DNA of 64,000 bases from Pseudomonas sp. HMWF032. Its GTDB lineage: Bacteria > Pseudomonadota > Gammaproteobacteria > Pseudomonadales > Pseudomonadaceae. Below, piece by piece: positions 26,653 through 35,527 of the stretch. The translations under genes and the position numbers were made by a program. How positions within the stretch are numbered: position 1 is the stretch's first letter; each line of letters starts with the position of its first letter. The stretch is from assembly GCF_003060885.1 (NCBI RefSeq), contig NZ_QAIG01000013.1:46979-110978 (forward strand). The letters run 5' to 3'. Under the pieces are notes generated by a model. That model saw only the letters and a list, made by a program, of their open reading frames with translations, did not search any database and was not told the DNA's origin.

Positions 26653-27027
26653 ATGCGCATCCCCACCGCAATAAAACTGCACAAAGCCTCGAAAACCCTG
26701 GAGCTGCACTACGGCGCGGACGAGCACTACACCCTGCCTGCCGAGTTTCTGCGCGTGCATTCGCCATCTGCAGAAGTACAGGGCCACGGCAAGCCCATTC
26801 TGCAGACCGGCAAGCTCGGCGTCGGCCTGAGCAAGGTCGAGCCGGCCGGTAATTACGCCCTCAAACTGACCTTCGATGACGGCCACGACAGCGGCCTGTT
26901 CACTTGGGATTACTTGGAACAGCTGTCCCTGCGCCAGGCCGAGCTGTGGAGCGACTATCTGGCCGCACTGAGGGCCGCCGGGCAATCGCGTGACCCGAAC
27001 GAGAGTGTGGTCAGACTGATGCTCTGA
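26653..27027 (+). CDS. DUF971 (gamma-butyrobetaine hydroxylase N-terminal-like) protein
   Basis: 124 aa, start at 26653 with GAGGAAG upstream. Sequence KLHKASKTLELHYGADEHYT, LPAEFLRVHSPSAEVQGHG, NYALKLTFDDGHDSGLFTWD and LEQLSLRQAELWSDYL is typical of the free-standing DUF971 domain, which in eukaryotic gamma-butyrobetaine hydroxylase is the N-terminal zinc-binding part. The stand-alone function is unproven; links to iron-sulfur metabolism have been suggested. Last gene of the hslVU group. Confidence 0.85.
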   Translation: MRIPTAIKLHKASKTLELHYGADEHYTLPAEFLRVHSPSAEVQGHGKPILQTGKLGVGLSKVEPAGNYALKLTFDDGHDSGLFTWDYLEQLSLRQAELWSDYLAALRAAGQSRDPNESVVRLML

Positions 27028-27121
27028 AACGCTGCACACGGCTTGCCGGAGCGCTCGCTGAGGCCACATCAGGGCATCAGCCATTTCCGGCCCCCACCGC
27101 CTACTGGCAGCCTGACAGCAC

Positions 27122-27157
27122 GCGCTCTAACCCGCCACGCTTACCCGGTTAGAGCGC
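27122..27157 (+). terminator. Probable terminator after the DUF971 gene
   Basis: An 11-bp perfect stem GCGCTCTAACC/GGTTAGAGCGC (27122-27132 and 27147-27157), followed by ATTTTCT. Confidence 0.7.
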
Positions 27158-27535
27158 ATTTTCTAATCCTTCTCGGCATACTCATCGCGCATTCGGCCAA
27201 GATCGTGGTCAGCTTGCACAAATTCACAAACTCGGGTAACCAAGTAGTTGGAAGTTTTCTTGCATCTGGCCAAACCAGCGGCAGGAAATATTGCGGAGTG
27301 ATCCGCCCTTGGTAATCCGGGCAATACCTGGTTCATGGAACCCGTTCAAAGTCTCACGAGCTAAAGCCATGCAAGGCAAGAACAGGCGAAGACGCGCAGT
27401 GTACGAGCTGTCGCTCCCGAGTCTGTTCCTGCGCAGCAGCGCCGATATGCAGCAGACTGGGTGCAGGTTCTAGCCCTGTGTCGCCGTGCACAGCAAGTTG
27501 CCGGTATTTCGTCTCAGGACAATGGAGCGTTGTAG
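27158..27535. other. 378-bp leader region of phaC1
   Basis: No gene supported. It should hold the phaC1 promoter and, by analogy with other pseudomonads, PhaD sites. A short palindrome GCGGAGTGATCCGC is at about 27293-27306. I could not identify a clean sigma-70 or sigma-54 promoter. Confidence 0.5.
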
Positions 27536-29215
27536 ATGACAGATAAGAATAATGATGACCTGAAACACCAGGCCTCCGAGAACACCCTGGGCCTTAACCC
27601 GGTAATCGGCATCCGGGGTAAAGACCTGCTCAGCTCTGCGCGTATCGTACTCAAGCAAGCCCTCAAGCAACCCCTGCACAGTGCCAAACACCTGGCCCAC
27701 TTCAGTATCGAACTGAAAAACGTGATGCTCGGCCAATCCGAACTCACCCCCACCGAAGGCGATCGGCGCTTTGCTGATCCGGCCTGGAGCCAGAACCCGC
27801 TGTACCGTCGTTACCTGCAGACCTACTTGGCCTGGCGCAAGGAGCTGCACGACTGGGTCGAGCACAGCAACCTGTCCGAACAGGACGCCAGCCGCGGCCA
27901 CTTCGTGATCAATCTGATGACCGAAGCCATGGCCCCGAGCAACAGCATGGCTAACCCGGCGGCCGTCAAACGCTTCTTCGAGACTGGCGGCAAGAGTCTG
28001 CTCGATGGCCTGTCGCATCTGGCCAAAGACATCGTCAACAACGGCGGCATGCCCAGCCAGGTCAATATGAACGCCTTCGAGGTTGGCAAGAACCTCGCCA
28101 CCAGCGACGGCGCGGTGATCTTCCGTAACGACCTGCTGGAACTGATTCAGTACAAGCCAATCACCGAGCAAGTGCACGAACGCCCGCTGCTGGTGGTGCC
28201 GCCACAGATCAACAAGTTCTACGTCTTCGACCTGTCACCGGAAAAGAGCGTGGCGCGCTTTCTGCTGCGCAACGGCGTGCAGACCTTCGTGGTGAGCTGG
28301 CGCAACCCGACCAAGGCCCACCGCGAGTGGGGCCTGTCGACCTATATCGAAGCGCTGAAAGAAGCCATCGACGTGGTCACCGCCATCACCGGCAGCAACG
28401 ACATCAACATGCTCGGTGCCTGCTCCGGCGGCCTCACCACCACCTCGCTGCTGGGCCATTACGCCGCGCTGGGAGATAAGAAGGTAAACGCCCTGACCCT
28501 GCTGGTCAGCGTGCTGGACAATCGCCTGGAAACCGACGTTGCCCTGTTTGCCGATGAGAAAAGCCTGGAGCTGGCCAAACGCCGTTCCTACCAGGCCGGT
28601 GTACTGGAAGGCAGCGACATGGCCAAAGTCTTTGCCTGGATGCGTCCCAATGACCTGATCTGGAACTACTGGGTCAACAACTACCTGCTGGGCAACGAGC
28701 CACCGGTATTCGACATTCTCTACTGGAACAACGACACCACCCGCCTGCCGGCCGCCCTGCATGGCGAGTTTATTGACATGTTCCAGTCCAACCCGCTGAT
28801 TCGGGCCAACGCCTTGGAAGTCTGCGGCACGCCGATTGACCTCAAGCAGGTCACCAGCGATCTGTACTGTGTAGCCGGCACCACCGACCACATCACACCG
28901 TGGGAGTCCTGCTACAAGTCAGCCAAGCTGTTTGGCGGCAACGTCGAATTCGTGCTGTCCAACAGCGGGCACATTCAGAGCATTCTCAACCCGCCGGGTA
29001 ACCCCAAGGCGCGTTACATGACCAACACGGAACTGCACGCTGATCCGAAAACCTGGCAAGCCACTTCTACCAAGCATGCCGACTCCTGGTGGCTGCATTG
29101 GCAGACTTGGCTGGCACAGCGCTCCGGTGAAATGAAAAAGGCGCCGACCCAGCTTGGCAATAAAAAGCACCCCGCCGGCGAAGCAGCGCCTGGCACTTAC
29201 GTTCACGAACGTTGA
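27536..29215 (+). CDS. phaC1: Class II poly(3-hydroxyalkanoate) synthase 1
   Basis: 559 aa. Polymerises medium-chain (R)-3-hydroxyacyl-CoA into PHA at the granule surface. The lipase-like box LGACSGG holds the nucleophile Cys296; Asp451 (TTDHITPW) and His479 (NSGHIQSILNPPGNP) complete the triad. The N-terminal region NTLGLNPVIGIRGKDLLSSA is typical of class II enzymes. GGAGCG precedes the ATG. First gene of the pha cluster. Confidence 0.97.
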   Translation: MTDKNNDDLKHQASENTLGLNPVIGIRGKDLLSSARIVLKQALKQPLHSAKHLAHFSIELKNVMLGQSELTPTEGDRRFADPAWSQNPLYRRYLQTYLAWRKELHDWVEHSNLSEQDASRGHFVINLMTEAMAPSNSMANPAAVKRFFETGGKSLLDGLSHLAKDIVNNGGMPSQVNMNAFEVGKNLATSDGAVIFRNDLLELIQYKPITEQVHERPLLVVPPQINKFYVFDLSPEKSVARFLLRNGVQTFVVSWRNPTKAHREWGLSTYIEALKEAIDVVTAITGSNDINMLGACSGGLTTTSLLGHYAALGDKKVNALTLLVSVLDNRLETDVALFADEKSLELAKRRSYQAGVLEGSDMAKVFAWMRPNDLIWNYWVNNYLLGNEPPVFDILYWNNDTTRLPAALHGEFIDMFQSNPLIRANALEVCGTPIDLKQVTSDLYCVAGTTDHITPWESCYKSAKLFGGNVEFVLSNSGHIQSILNPPGNPKARYMTNTELHADPKTWQATSTKHADSWWLHWQTWLAQRSGEMKKAPTQLGNKKHPAGEAAPGTYVHER

Positions 29216-29370
29216 TACCTGCGCACTGCGCAGCACTGCCCGCGGCACTGGAGGTGCCGCTCGCCCACCCAGGCAATGGTCTGAGTGCGGCGAACCAGGC
29301 TTTGCCCTGGCGTTTCTGGAAATGACCCGGAGGGTCTGACCCAGCGTTTTCACTGATAGGGCTTCTGCGC

Positions 29371-30231
29371 ATGTCGCTACCTTTCGTATTCCGCACCATC
29401 GAACTGGACGGCCAGACCATCCGTACCGCCGTTCGCCCCGGCAACGGCAAGATGACCCCGCTGCTGATCTTCAACGGCATCGGGGCCAACCTGGAACTGG
29501 TCATGCCCTTCGTGCGCGCCCTCGACCCCGACCTGGAAGTCATCGCCTTCGACGTGCCTGGCGTAGGCGGTTCATCCACCCCCAGCACACCGTACCGTTT
29601 TCCTGGCCTGGCCAAGCTGGCAGCACGCATGCTCGACTACCTCGACTACGGTCAGGTCAATGCCATTGGCGTGTCCTGGGGTGGCGCACTGGCACAGCAG
29701 TTTGCTCACGACTACCCGGAGCGCTGCAAGAAACTGATCCTCGCCGCCACCTCGGCCGGCGCGGTGATGGTGCCAGGCAAACCCAAGGTGCTCTGGTGCA
29801 TGGCCAGCCCCCGACGTTATGTGCAGCCCTCCTATGGCGTGCAGATTGCCCCGGACATCTACGGTGGCGCCTTTCGCCGTGACCCCAAGCTGGCGCTGGC
29901 ACACGCCAGTAAAGTCCGCTCGGGCGGCAAGATGGGCTATTACTGGCAGCTGTTCGCCGGCCTCGGCTGGACCAGCATCCACTGGCTGCACAAAATCCGC
30001 CAACCAACGCTGGTCATGGCCGGTGATGACGACCCTCTGATCCCATTGGTGAATATGCGCCTGCTGGCCTGGCGCATCCCCAACTCAGAATTGCACGTCA
30101 TCGACGACGGCCACCTGTTTCTGGTGACCCGCGCCGAAGCCGTGGCGCCGATCATCATGAAGTTCCTTGAGGAAGAGCGTCAGCGCGCCATCATGCACCC
30201 ACAGCCGGCAGCCGCACGCACCCTGAGCTGA
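29371..30231 (+). CDS. phaZ: Intracellular medium-chain-length PHA depolymerase
   Basis: 286 aa alpha/beta hydrolase that releases 3-hydroxy acids from stored PHA. The nucleophile is Ser102 in GVSWGGALAQQ; Asp in GDDDPLIPL and His in DDGHLFLVTR complete the triad. FNGIGANLELVMPFVRALDP is a family block. It sits between the two synthases, as in all mcl-PHA pseudomonads, coupling polymer synthesis and turnover. Confidence 0.96.
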   Translation: MSLPFVFRTIELDGQTIRTAVRPGNGKMTPLLIFNGIGANLELVMPFVRALDPDLEVIAFDVPGVGGSSTPSTPYRFPGLAKLAARMLDYLDYGQVNAIGVSWGGALAQQFAHDYPERCKKLILAATSAGAVMVPGKPKVLWCMASPRRYVQPSYGVQIAPDIYGGAFRRDPKLALAHASKVRSGGKMGYYWQLFAGLGWTSIHWLHKIRQPTLVMAGDDDPLIPLVNMRLLAWRIPNSELHVIDDGHLFLVTRAEAVAPIIMKFLEEERQRAIMHPQPAAARTLS

Positions 30232-30294
30232 CCGCACCTTGGTTGGGCAGGCGCCCCCTGACAACGCACCGAGGCTGTGCCGGCCGCTCAGTGC

Positions 30295-30323
30295 TTGACC
30301 CGTTTCCGGGCACGTTGTATTAC
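30295..30323 (+). promoter_or_regulatory. Candidate sigma-70 promoter upstream of phaC2
   Basis: TTGACC (30295-30300) and TATTAC (30318-30323) are spaced by exactly 17 bases, about 110 bp before the phaC2 start. It would let phaC2-phaD be expressed apart from phaC1-phaZ. Confidence 0.5.
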
Positions 30324-30436
30324 CTGAAGCTTGTCGCGCGGTAGTCTGGAATGCACCTAGCGCGCGCGTTGGTATAAGCCTTGCTGCTTATCTATCGACC
30401 TTGAAGTCTCACGGTTTGACGACGGAGTGTTGCCCA

Positions 30437-32119
30437 ATGCGAGACCAGCCTGCCAAAAACGCCCTGCCCGCCCGCAGCAGTGTGATGAATGCCCAGAACG
30501 CGGTGGTCGGCCTGCGCGGCCGCGACTTGCTTTCCACACTGCGCAGCCTGGCCCTGCAAGGGGTCCGACACCCCATCCACAGCGCACGGCATGCCGTAGC
30601 CCTCGGCGGCCAGCTGGGGCGGGTGCTGCTGGGTGACAAACCGTTCAAGGTCAACCCACAAGATCCGCGCTTCGCCGACCCAACCTGGCGTGAAAACCCG
30701 CTTTACAGCCGCAGCCTGCAAGCCTACCTGGCTTGCCAGAAGCAGCTGAACAGCTGGATCGACGAGAGCAACCTGGACGCCGATGACCGTGCCCGCGCAC
30801 GTTTTGTCGCTACCCTGCTCGGCGATGCCCTCGCCCCCAGCAACACCCTACTCAATCCACAGGTGATCAAAGAACTGTTCAACAGCGGCGGCAGCAGCCT
30901 GCTCAAGGGCGTGACCCATCTGTTCGATGACCTGGTGAACAACGACGGCATGCCTAGCCAGGTCAGCAAACACGCTTTCGAAGTCGGCCGTAACCTGGCC
31001 ACCACGAGCGGCGCAGTGGTGTTTCGCAACGAGTTGCTGGAGCTGATCCAGTACAAACCGATGAGCGAAAAACAGTACGCCAAACCGCTGCTGATCGTGC
31101 CGCCGCAAATCAACAAGTTCTATATCTTCGACCTCTCCAGCGAAAAAAGCTTCGTCCAGTACGCACTGAAGAATGGCTTGCAAACCTTCGTCATCAGCTG
31201 GCGCAACCCGGACCCGCGGCATCGCGAATGGGGCCTGTCGAGCTACGTAGAAGCACTGGAAAAAGCCATCGACGTCTGCCGTGAAATCACCGGCAGCAAG
31301 GACGTTAACCTCCTCGGTGCCTGCGCCGGCGGCCTGACCATTGCGGCGCTGCAAGGTCATTTACAAGCCAAGCGTCAGTTGCGCAAAGTGGCCAGCGCCA
31401 CCTACATGGTCAGCCTGCTCGACAGCCAGATCGACAGCCCAGCCATGCTTTTTGCTGACGAGCTGACCCTCGAAGCCGCCAAACGCCGCTCCTACCAGCA
31501 AGGCGTTCTGGATGGCCGTGACATGGCGCGGGTGTTCGCCTGGATGCGCCCAAACGACCTGATCTGGAATTACTGGGTCAACAACTACCTGCTCGGCAAG
31601 CAGCCGCCGGCCTTCGACATTCTCTACTGGAACAACGACAACACCCGCCTACCCGCAGCTCTACACGGCGACCTGATCGACTTCTTCAAGCACAACCCGC
31701 TGACCCGCCCAAGCGGCCTGGAAGTCTGTGGTACGCCAGTGGACCTGCAGAAGGTCACGGTCGACAGCTTCAGCGTCGCCGGAATCAACGACCACATCAC
31801 CCCCTGGGACGCGGTCTACCGCTCGACCTTGCTGCTGGGCGGCAACCGGCGCTTTATCCTGTCCAACAGCGGACACATCCAAAGCATTCTCAACCCGCCG
31901 GGCAACCCCAAATCCAATTACCTGGAAAACCCCAAGCTCACCGGCGACCCACGCGCCTGGTACCACGATGCCGAGCACGTACAAGGCAGCTGGTGGCCGG
32001 TGTGGCTGAAGTGGATGCAGGAACGCTCGGGCGAACAGCGGGACACCCTGATGGCCCTGGGCAACCAGAACCACCCTGCCATGGAAGCGGCTCCCGGCAC
32101 CTACGTGCACGTGCGCTGA
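30437..32119 (+). CDS. phaC2: Class II poly(3-hydroxyalkanoate) synthase 2
   Basis: 560 aa from 30437 (MRDQPAKNALPARSSV), GGAG 9 bases upstream; a frame beginning at 30401 lacks a ribosome site. Paralogue of PhaC1 with nucleophile Cys296 (LLGACAGG), Asp in GINDHITPW and His in NSGHIQSILNPPGNP. Substrate range likely overlaps with PhaC1. Confidence 0.96.
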   Translation: MRDQPAKNALPARSSVMNAQNAVVGLRGRDLLSTLRSLALQGVRHPIHSARHAVALGGQLGRVLLGDKPFKVNPQDPRFADPTWRENPLYSRSLQAYLACQKQLNSWIDESNLDADDRARARFVATLLGDALAPSNTLLNPQVIKELFNSGGSSLLKGVTHLFDDLVNNDGMPSQVSKHAFEVGRNLATTSGAVVFRNELLELIQYKPMSEKQYAKPLLIVPPQINKFYIFDLSSEKSFVQYALKNGLQTFVISWRNPDPRHREWGLSSYVEALEKAIDVCREITGSKDVNLLGACAGGLTIAALQGHLQAKRQLRKVASATYMVSLLDSQIDSPAMLFADELTLEAAKRRSYQQGVLDGRDMARVFAWMRPNDLIWNYWVNNYLLGKQPPAFDILYWNNDNTRLPAALHGDLIDFFKHNPLTRPSGLEVCGTPVDLQKVTVDSFSVAGINDHITPWDAVYRSTLLLGGNRRFILSNSGHIQSILNPPGNPKSNYLENPKLTGDPRAWYHDAEHVQGSWWPVWLKWMQERSGEQRDTLMALGNQNHPAMEAAPGTYVHVR

Positions 32120-32192
32120 ACAACCGCCACTGGCCGCAGCCTGCTGCGGCCAGGTATCGTCAAACGCCCCGCGGCCAGCATAAGAAGACCGG

Positions 32193-32807
32193 ATGAAAAC
32201 CCGCGACAGAATCCTTGAATGTGCCCTGCTGTTGTTCAACCAGAAGGGCGAACCGAATGTCTCCACCCTGGAAATCGCCAACGAACTGGGCATCAGCCCG
32301 GGCAACCTGTACTACCACTTCCACGGCAAGGAGCCGCTGATCCTCGGCCTGTTCGAGCGCTTTCAGGCCGAGTTGGCGCCGCTGCTCTCGCCGCCCGAAG
32401 ACGTGCAGCTGGATGTCGAAGACTACTGGCTGTTTCTGCACCTGATTGTCGAACGCCTGGCACACTACCGTTTTTTGTTTCAGGACCTCTCCAACCTCAC
32501 CAGCCGCTTGCCGAAACTCGAACGCGGCATGCGCCACTGGCTCAACAGCCTGAAACGCGCGTTGGCTGAACTGCTCGCGCAACTGCAGCTAGACGGCCAG
32601 TTGCACAGCGACACCGCATCACTCGGCCAACTGGTCGAGCAGATCACCCTGACCCTGCTGTTCTCCCTCGACTACCAGCGCATCATTGGCCGCGAAGGTG
32701 AAAGCCGTCTGGTGGTGTACCAGGTGATGATGCTGGTGGCCCCACACCTCGCGGGCACTTCACGCCTGGCAGCCGAGCACTTGGCCAGTCGCTACCTGGA
32801 AGCGTGA
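32193..32807 (+). CDS. phaD: TetR-type regulator of the pha cluster
   Basis: 204 aa. N-terminal HTH MKTRDRILECALLLFNQKGE and TLEIANELGISPGNLYYHFHG; the C-terminal ligand domain carries EDYWLFLHLIVERLAHYRFL. In Pseudomonas putida PhaD is an activator of phaC1 and phaI (established there, inferred here). Last intact gene of the phaC1ZC2D operon. Confidence 0.93.
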   Translation: MKTRDRILECALLLFNQKGEPNVSTLEIANELGISPGNLYYHFHGKEPLILGLFERFQAELAPLLSPPEDVQLDVEDYWLFLHLIVERLAHYRFLFQDLSNLTSRLPKLERGMRHWLNSLKRALAELLAQLQLDGQLHSDTASLGQLVEQITLTLLFSLDYQRIIGREGESRLVVYQVMMLVAPHLAGTSRLAAEHLASRYLEA

Positions 32808-32888
32808 TACGCAGCGCCTGAGCCCATTTACTCAGGCGCTGCGTGCGGCATTCCCACACTCAGGCAAAAGCCCCTAAACCGCAAAGGG

Positions 32889-33541
32889 ATGATCTAAGCG
32901 CCTTTCAGGCACGACGCCCCCGATTTGAGTGCGCCACCAAAGACAGCCGCACGGCCTGGCTGCGCGCAACCGATAACCCGCGGTATAACGCGCAGGGCAA
33001 GGTGGTTGGCGTGATCAAGTTCGCCAGTGACATCACGGCCCAAATCGAACATTGCGAGACCGACACCAGTGCCGTGGAAGGGGCAAAAGGGTTCAGGATA
33101 CGACAGATGTGGTGCGCTCGATTGCCGGCGAACTGGGCACCGTATCCACCAACATCCATGCACTGAGCCACCAGTCGGAACGCATCAGCAGCATTGTCCA
33201 GGTCATCCGCAGCATTGCCGAACAGACCAGCTTGCTGGCCCTCAACGCCACGATTGAGGCGCCCGCGTCGGCGATCAAGACCGCGGCTTCGCAGTGGTTG
33301 CCGATGAGGTGCGCAGCCTGACAGCAAGAACCAGCCAGACCGGTGGAAATCAACGATGTGATGCAACAGAACCAGAACCTGGCACAGCAGGCAGTCGCTG
33401 GCATGACCGGCAGCCTGGGCAGTGCCGAACGCGTGGGGGGAACTGGCCAACCGCGCGGGTGAGCTGATGCTGCAAATTCGCAGCGAAGCACAGCGGGTCG
33501 TGGATGCCATCGCACAATTCACCCACGCCATTCAGGACTGA
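32889..33541 (+). pseudogene. Decayed PAS-containing methyl-accepting chemotaxis protein gene
   Basis: Translation shows receptor pieces spread over several frames: a PAS end (WLRATDNPRYNAQGKVVGVIKFASDIT), then after a shift near 33060 the signalling helix ISSIVQVIRSIAEQTSLLALNATIEA, then GFAVVADEVRSL in another frame, EINDVMQQNQNLAQQAVAGM, and a tail LANRAGELMLQI ending at 33541. At least three frameshifts, loss of the usual ARAGEQGR segment and of the N-terminal half make it non-functional. Intact relatives are soluble PAS-MCP receptors. Confidence 0.85.
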
Positions 33542-33580
33542 CAAGCCTGACCGATGCGGCCCAGACGCAGCCCCCACCTA

Positions 33581-33617
33581 AACGCAAACGCCCGGCACGA
33601 AGCCGGGCGTTTGCGTT
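33581..33617. terminator. Strong bidirectional terminator between the MCP remnant and phaF
   Basis: A 16-bp perfect stem AACGCAAACGCCCGGC/GCCGGGCGTTTGCGTT with a short ACGAA loop, 15 bases past the phaF stop. The phaIF mRNA should end here. Confidence 0.85.
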
Positions 33618-33631
33618 GACTGCTGCGCGTC

Positions 33632-34390
33632 TTACGACTGGGCGGCAGGTGTTACTGGTGCAGCAGGTGCAGCGGCCGGCGCAGGCACCGCAGCGGCTAC
33701 CGGGGCAGCAGCGGGTTTGGCAACTGCAGGCTTGGCGGCGGGTTTAGCAGCAGCCTTGGCGGCCGGCTTGGCAGCCGGTTTCGCCGCGGGTTTAGCAGCC
33801 GGCTTGGCGGCAGCTTTGGCAGCGGGTTTAGCCGCTGGCTTGGCCGCAGCCTTGACCGCCGGTTTGGCAGCAGCTTTAGCAACAGGCTTGGCGGCGGCTT
33901 TGGCAGCCGGTTTGGCCGCTGGCTTGGCCACAACTTTCTTCACGGCAGGCTTGACCGACTTGACCGAAACGCCGGTCAATTGCTCGATCTGCTTAGTCAG
34001 GCTTTCGACTTTGGCGTTGAGTGCTTTCACTTCATTGCGGCTCGGTACACCAAGACGCGAAATGGCATTGTTCAAGCGCTTGTCGAACGCCTCTTCCAGC
34101 TCGCCCCACTTGCCAATGGCCTTGTCTTTGACTTCGTCAACTTTCGACTTGGCGCTGTCCACTTTCGAACCCACAGTGGACTTCACCGCGCCAACTTGCT
34201 TGTCGACTTCAGTCTTGGCCAGTTTTTCAGCTTTCTCGCCGTCCTTGACCAGCGTATCGAACAGCTTGTTGCCGTCCTTGCTGACCTTGGAGTAGGCACC
34301 CAAACCGGCCAGCCAGATTTGACGCGAGTATTTCTCTACTTCGCCGATCCAGGAAGTGGTTTGCTTTTCGGTTTTCTTCTTAACAGCCAT
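33632..34390 (-). CDS. phaF: PHA granule-associated, histone-like phasin
   Basis: 252 aa. Residues 1-140 are an amphipathic phasin domain (SWIGEVEKYSRQIWLAGLGAYSKV, long helices, a short leucine-rich coil VKALNAKVESLTKQIEQL) that binds granules. From ~148 follow about 15 AAKPAAK-type repeats, a histone H1-like DNA-binding tail, then an Ala/Pro end. PhaF ties granules to the nucleoid so that they are shared at division. Starts 10 bp after the phaI stop. Confidence 0.95.
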   Translation of the reverse strand: MAVKKKTEKQTTSWIGEVEKYSRQIWLAGLGAYSKVSKDGNKLFDTLVKDGEKAEKLAKTEVDKQVGAVKSTVGSKVDSAKSKVDEVKDKAIGKWGELEEAFDKRLNNAISRLGVPSRNEVKALNAKVESLTKQIEQLTGVSVKSVKPAVKKVVAKPAAKPAAKAAAKPVAKAAAKPAVKAAAKPAAKPAAKAAAKPAAKPAAKPAAKPAAKAAAKPAAKPAVAKPAAAPVAAAVPAPAAAPAAPVTPAAQS

Positions 34391-34400
34391 CCTGCTCTCC

Positions 34401-34844
34401 TTACTTGGTACGCGCGACGTGCTCGAGCAACGCGCTCAGCTCATCCAGCTTAGCAGACAGTGCTTCCACGTCTTGTTTGGACGGAATGCCCAGACGATTC
34501 AGGGCGCTGGCAACACGGTTGTCGAAGGCTTTCTCGATCTTGTCGAGCTGCACTTCGACCTTGCCTTTGACGCTGCTGACGTTACTGGTGACGGTGCTCT
34601 TGACGCTGTCGATCTGGCTGTTGGCGGCGTCAACTTGTTCGTTGACCAGCTTCTTGCCTTGTTTCTCAACGCCTTCACCGCTCTTCACCAGTTCTTTGAA
34701 GTACTCGGCGCCTTCCTGACCCGCCTTGGCGTATGCGCCCAGACCTGCCAGCCAGATTTTGCGGGCGTAGACTTTGGCGTCGCTCAGCACGCTGGTGCTT
34801 TCTTCAACGACGGCAGTTTTCTTTTTAACGGCAACTTTCGACAT
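34401..34844 (-). CDS. phaI: Small phasin
   Basis: 147 aa, starting MSKVAVKKKTAVVEESTSVL with GAGG 7 bases upstream. Same fold as the N-terminal part of PhaF (DAKVYARKIWLAGLGAYAKA, long amphipathic helices, ALNRLGIPSKQDVEALSAKL coil) but without the basic tail. Major PHA granule surface protein; forms the phaIF operon opposite to phaC1ZC2D. Confidence 0.94.
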   Translation of the reverse strand: MSKVAVKKKTAVVEESTSVLSDAKVYARKIWLAGLGAYAKAGQEGAEYFKELVKSGEGVEKQGKKLVNEQVDAANSQIDSVKSTVTSNVSSVKGKVEVQLDKIEKAFDNRVASALNRLGIPSKQDVEALSAKLDELSALLEHVARTK

Positions 34845-35043
34845 GGTGCACCTCACTCTTTATGTTTCGAGGAAACGCCCACGTAATGCAGGCTTAGGTG
34901 CACGGTATCGATGAAAATTAGAAACCGCATACTAAGCGTGAGAAAAAATGCCGGGGCCGTCTTGAGCCGAGCGCAGCAACGGCCCGGAGGGTGGCTGCCT
35001 GGGGTGTCTCATGAAAACGGCCAAGGTGTCTTCAGACGACACC

Positions 35044-35322
35044 TCACGCCCGCAGATTCTTGTCCAGCACGTCTTCGATTTCGCGTTTGATGGTGCCGCT
35101 CATGGCCGACAGCAACAATCCCAGGCTGAGTTGCACGCGCACGCTGTCGTCATGCACATCAATGCGGCCATCAGCACCGCTGCGTTTGAACTCCAGGCTG
35201 TCGCCGTTCCAGCGGTAACGCACGTCGTATTCTCGCGCCAGGCGCTCGGCCAGTTGTTCGGCTTTTTCGCGGGCAACCTCGCGCCCCAGGGAATGGGGTC
35301 GTTCAATGGTGATCTTGGCCAT
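35044..35322 (-). CDS. Polyhydroxyalkanoic acid system family protein
   Basis: 92 aa, PHA_gran_rgn family: MAKITIERPHSLGREVAREK, YDVRYRWNGDSLEFKRSGADG, LGLLLSAMSGTIKREIEDVL. Found next to PHA genes in many bacteria; role not established. Upstream of phaI in the same orientation, with 199 bp between. Confidence 0.88.
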   Translation of the reverse strand: MAKITIERPHSLGREVAREKAEQLAERLAREYDVRYRWNGDSLEFKRSGADGRIDVHDDSVRVQLSLGLLLSAMSGTIKREIEDVLDKNLRA

Positions 35323-35527
35323 GGCATTTCTCCTCGCCCGTTAACTGCGACCTTAAGTCGCTGCGACTATAGCAAGGCTGCAAGGCGCAAGCTGCACGCA
35401 ACGTCAGTGTTCCACCCACGGCACAACTTTGTGGTTTGCCGCCGCACGGCCCAAACCCAGCGGGGCTTTTTGGGTTTAGAATGAGCGCCACTTTGGATGC
35501 AGCCTCTCTGTTTTAGGAAAGGGCAAG

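Noticed and set aside
24711..26684. 657-codon open frame on the minus strand opposite hslV and hslU
   Set aside because: Same effect; hslVU are certain and the antisense product shows no family pattern.
27028..27060. TGCACACGGCTTGCC as a possible sigma-54 promoter for phaC1
   Set aside because: The GG-N10-GC spacing is not met, it lies 500 bp from phaC1, and a terminator stands between.
33717..34295. Open frame on the plus strand opposite phaF with Ala/Gly/Leu repeats
   Set aside because: It only mirrors the AAKP repeats of PhaF.
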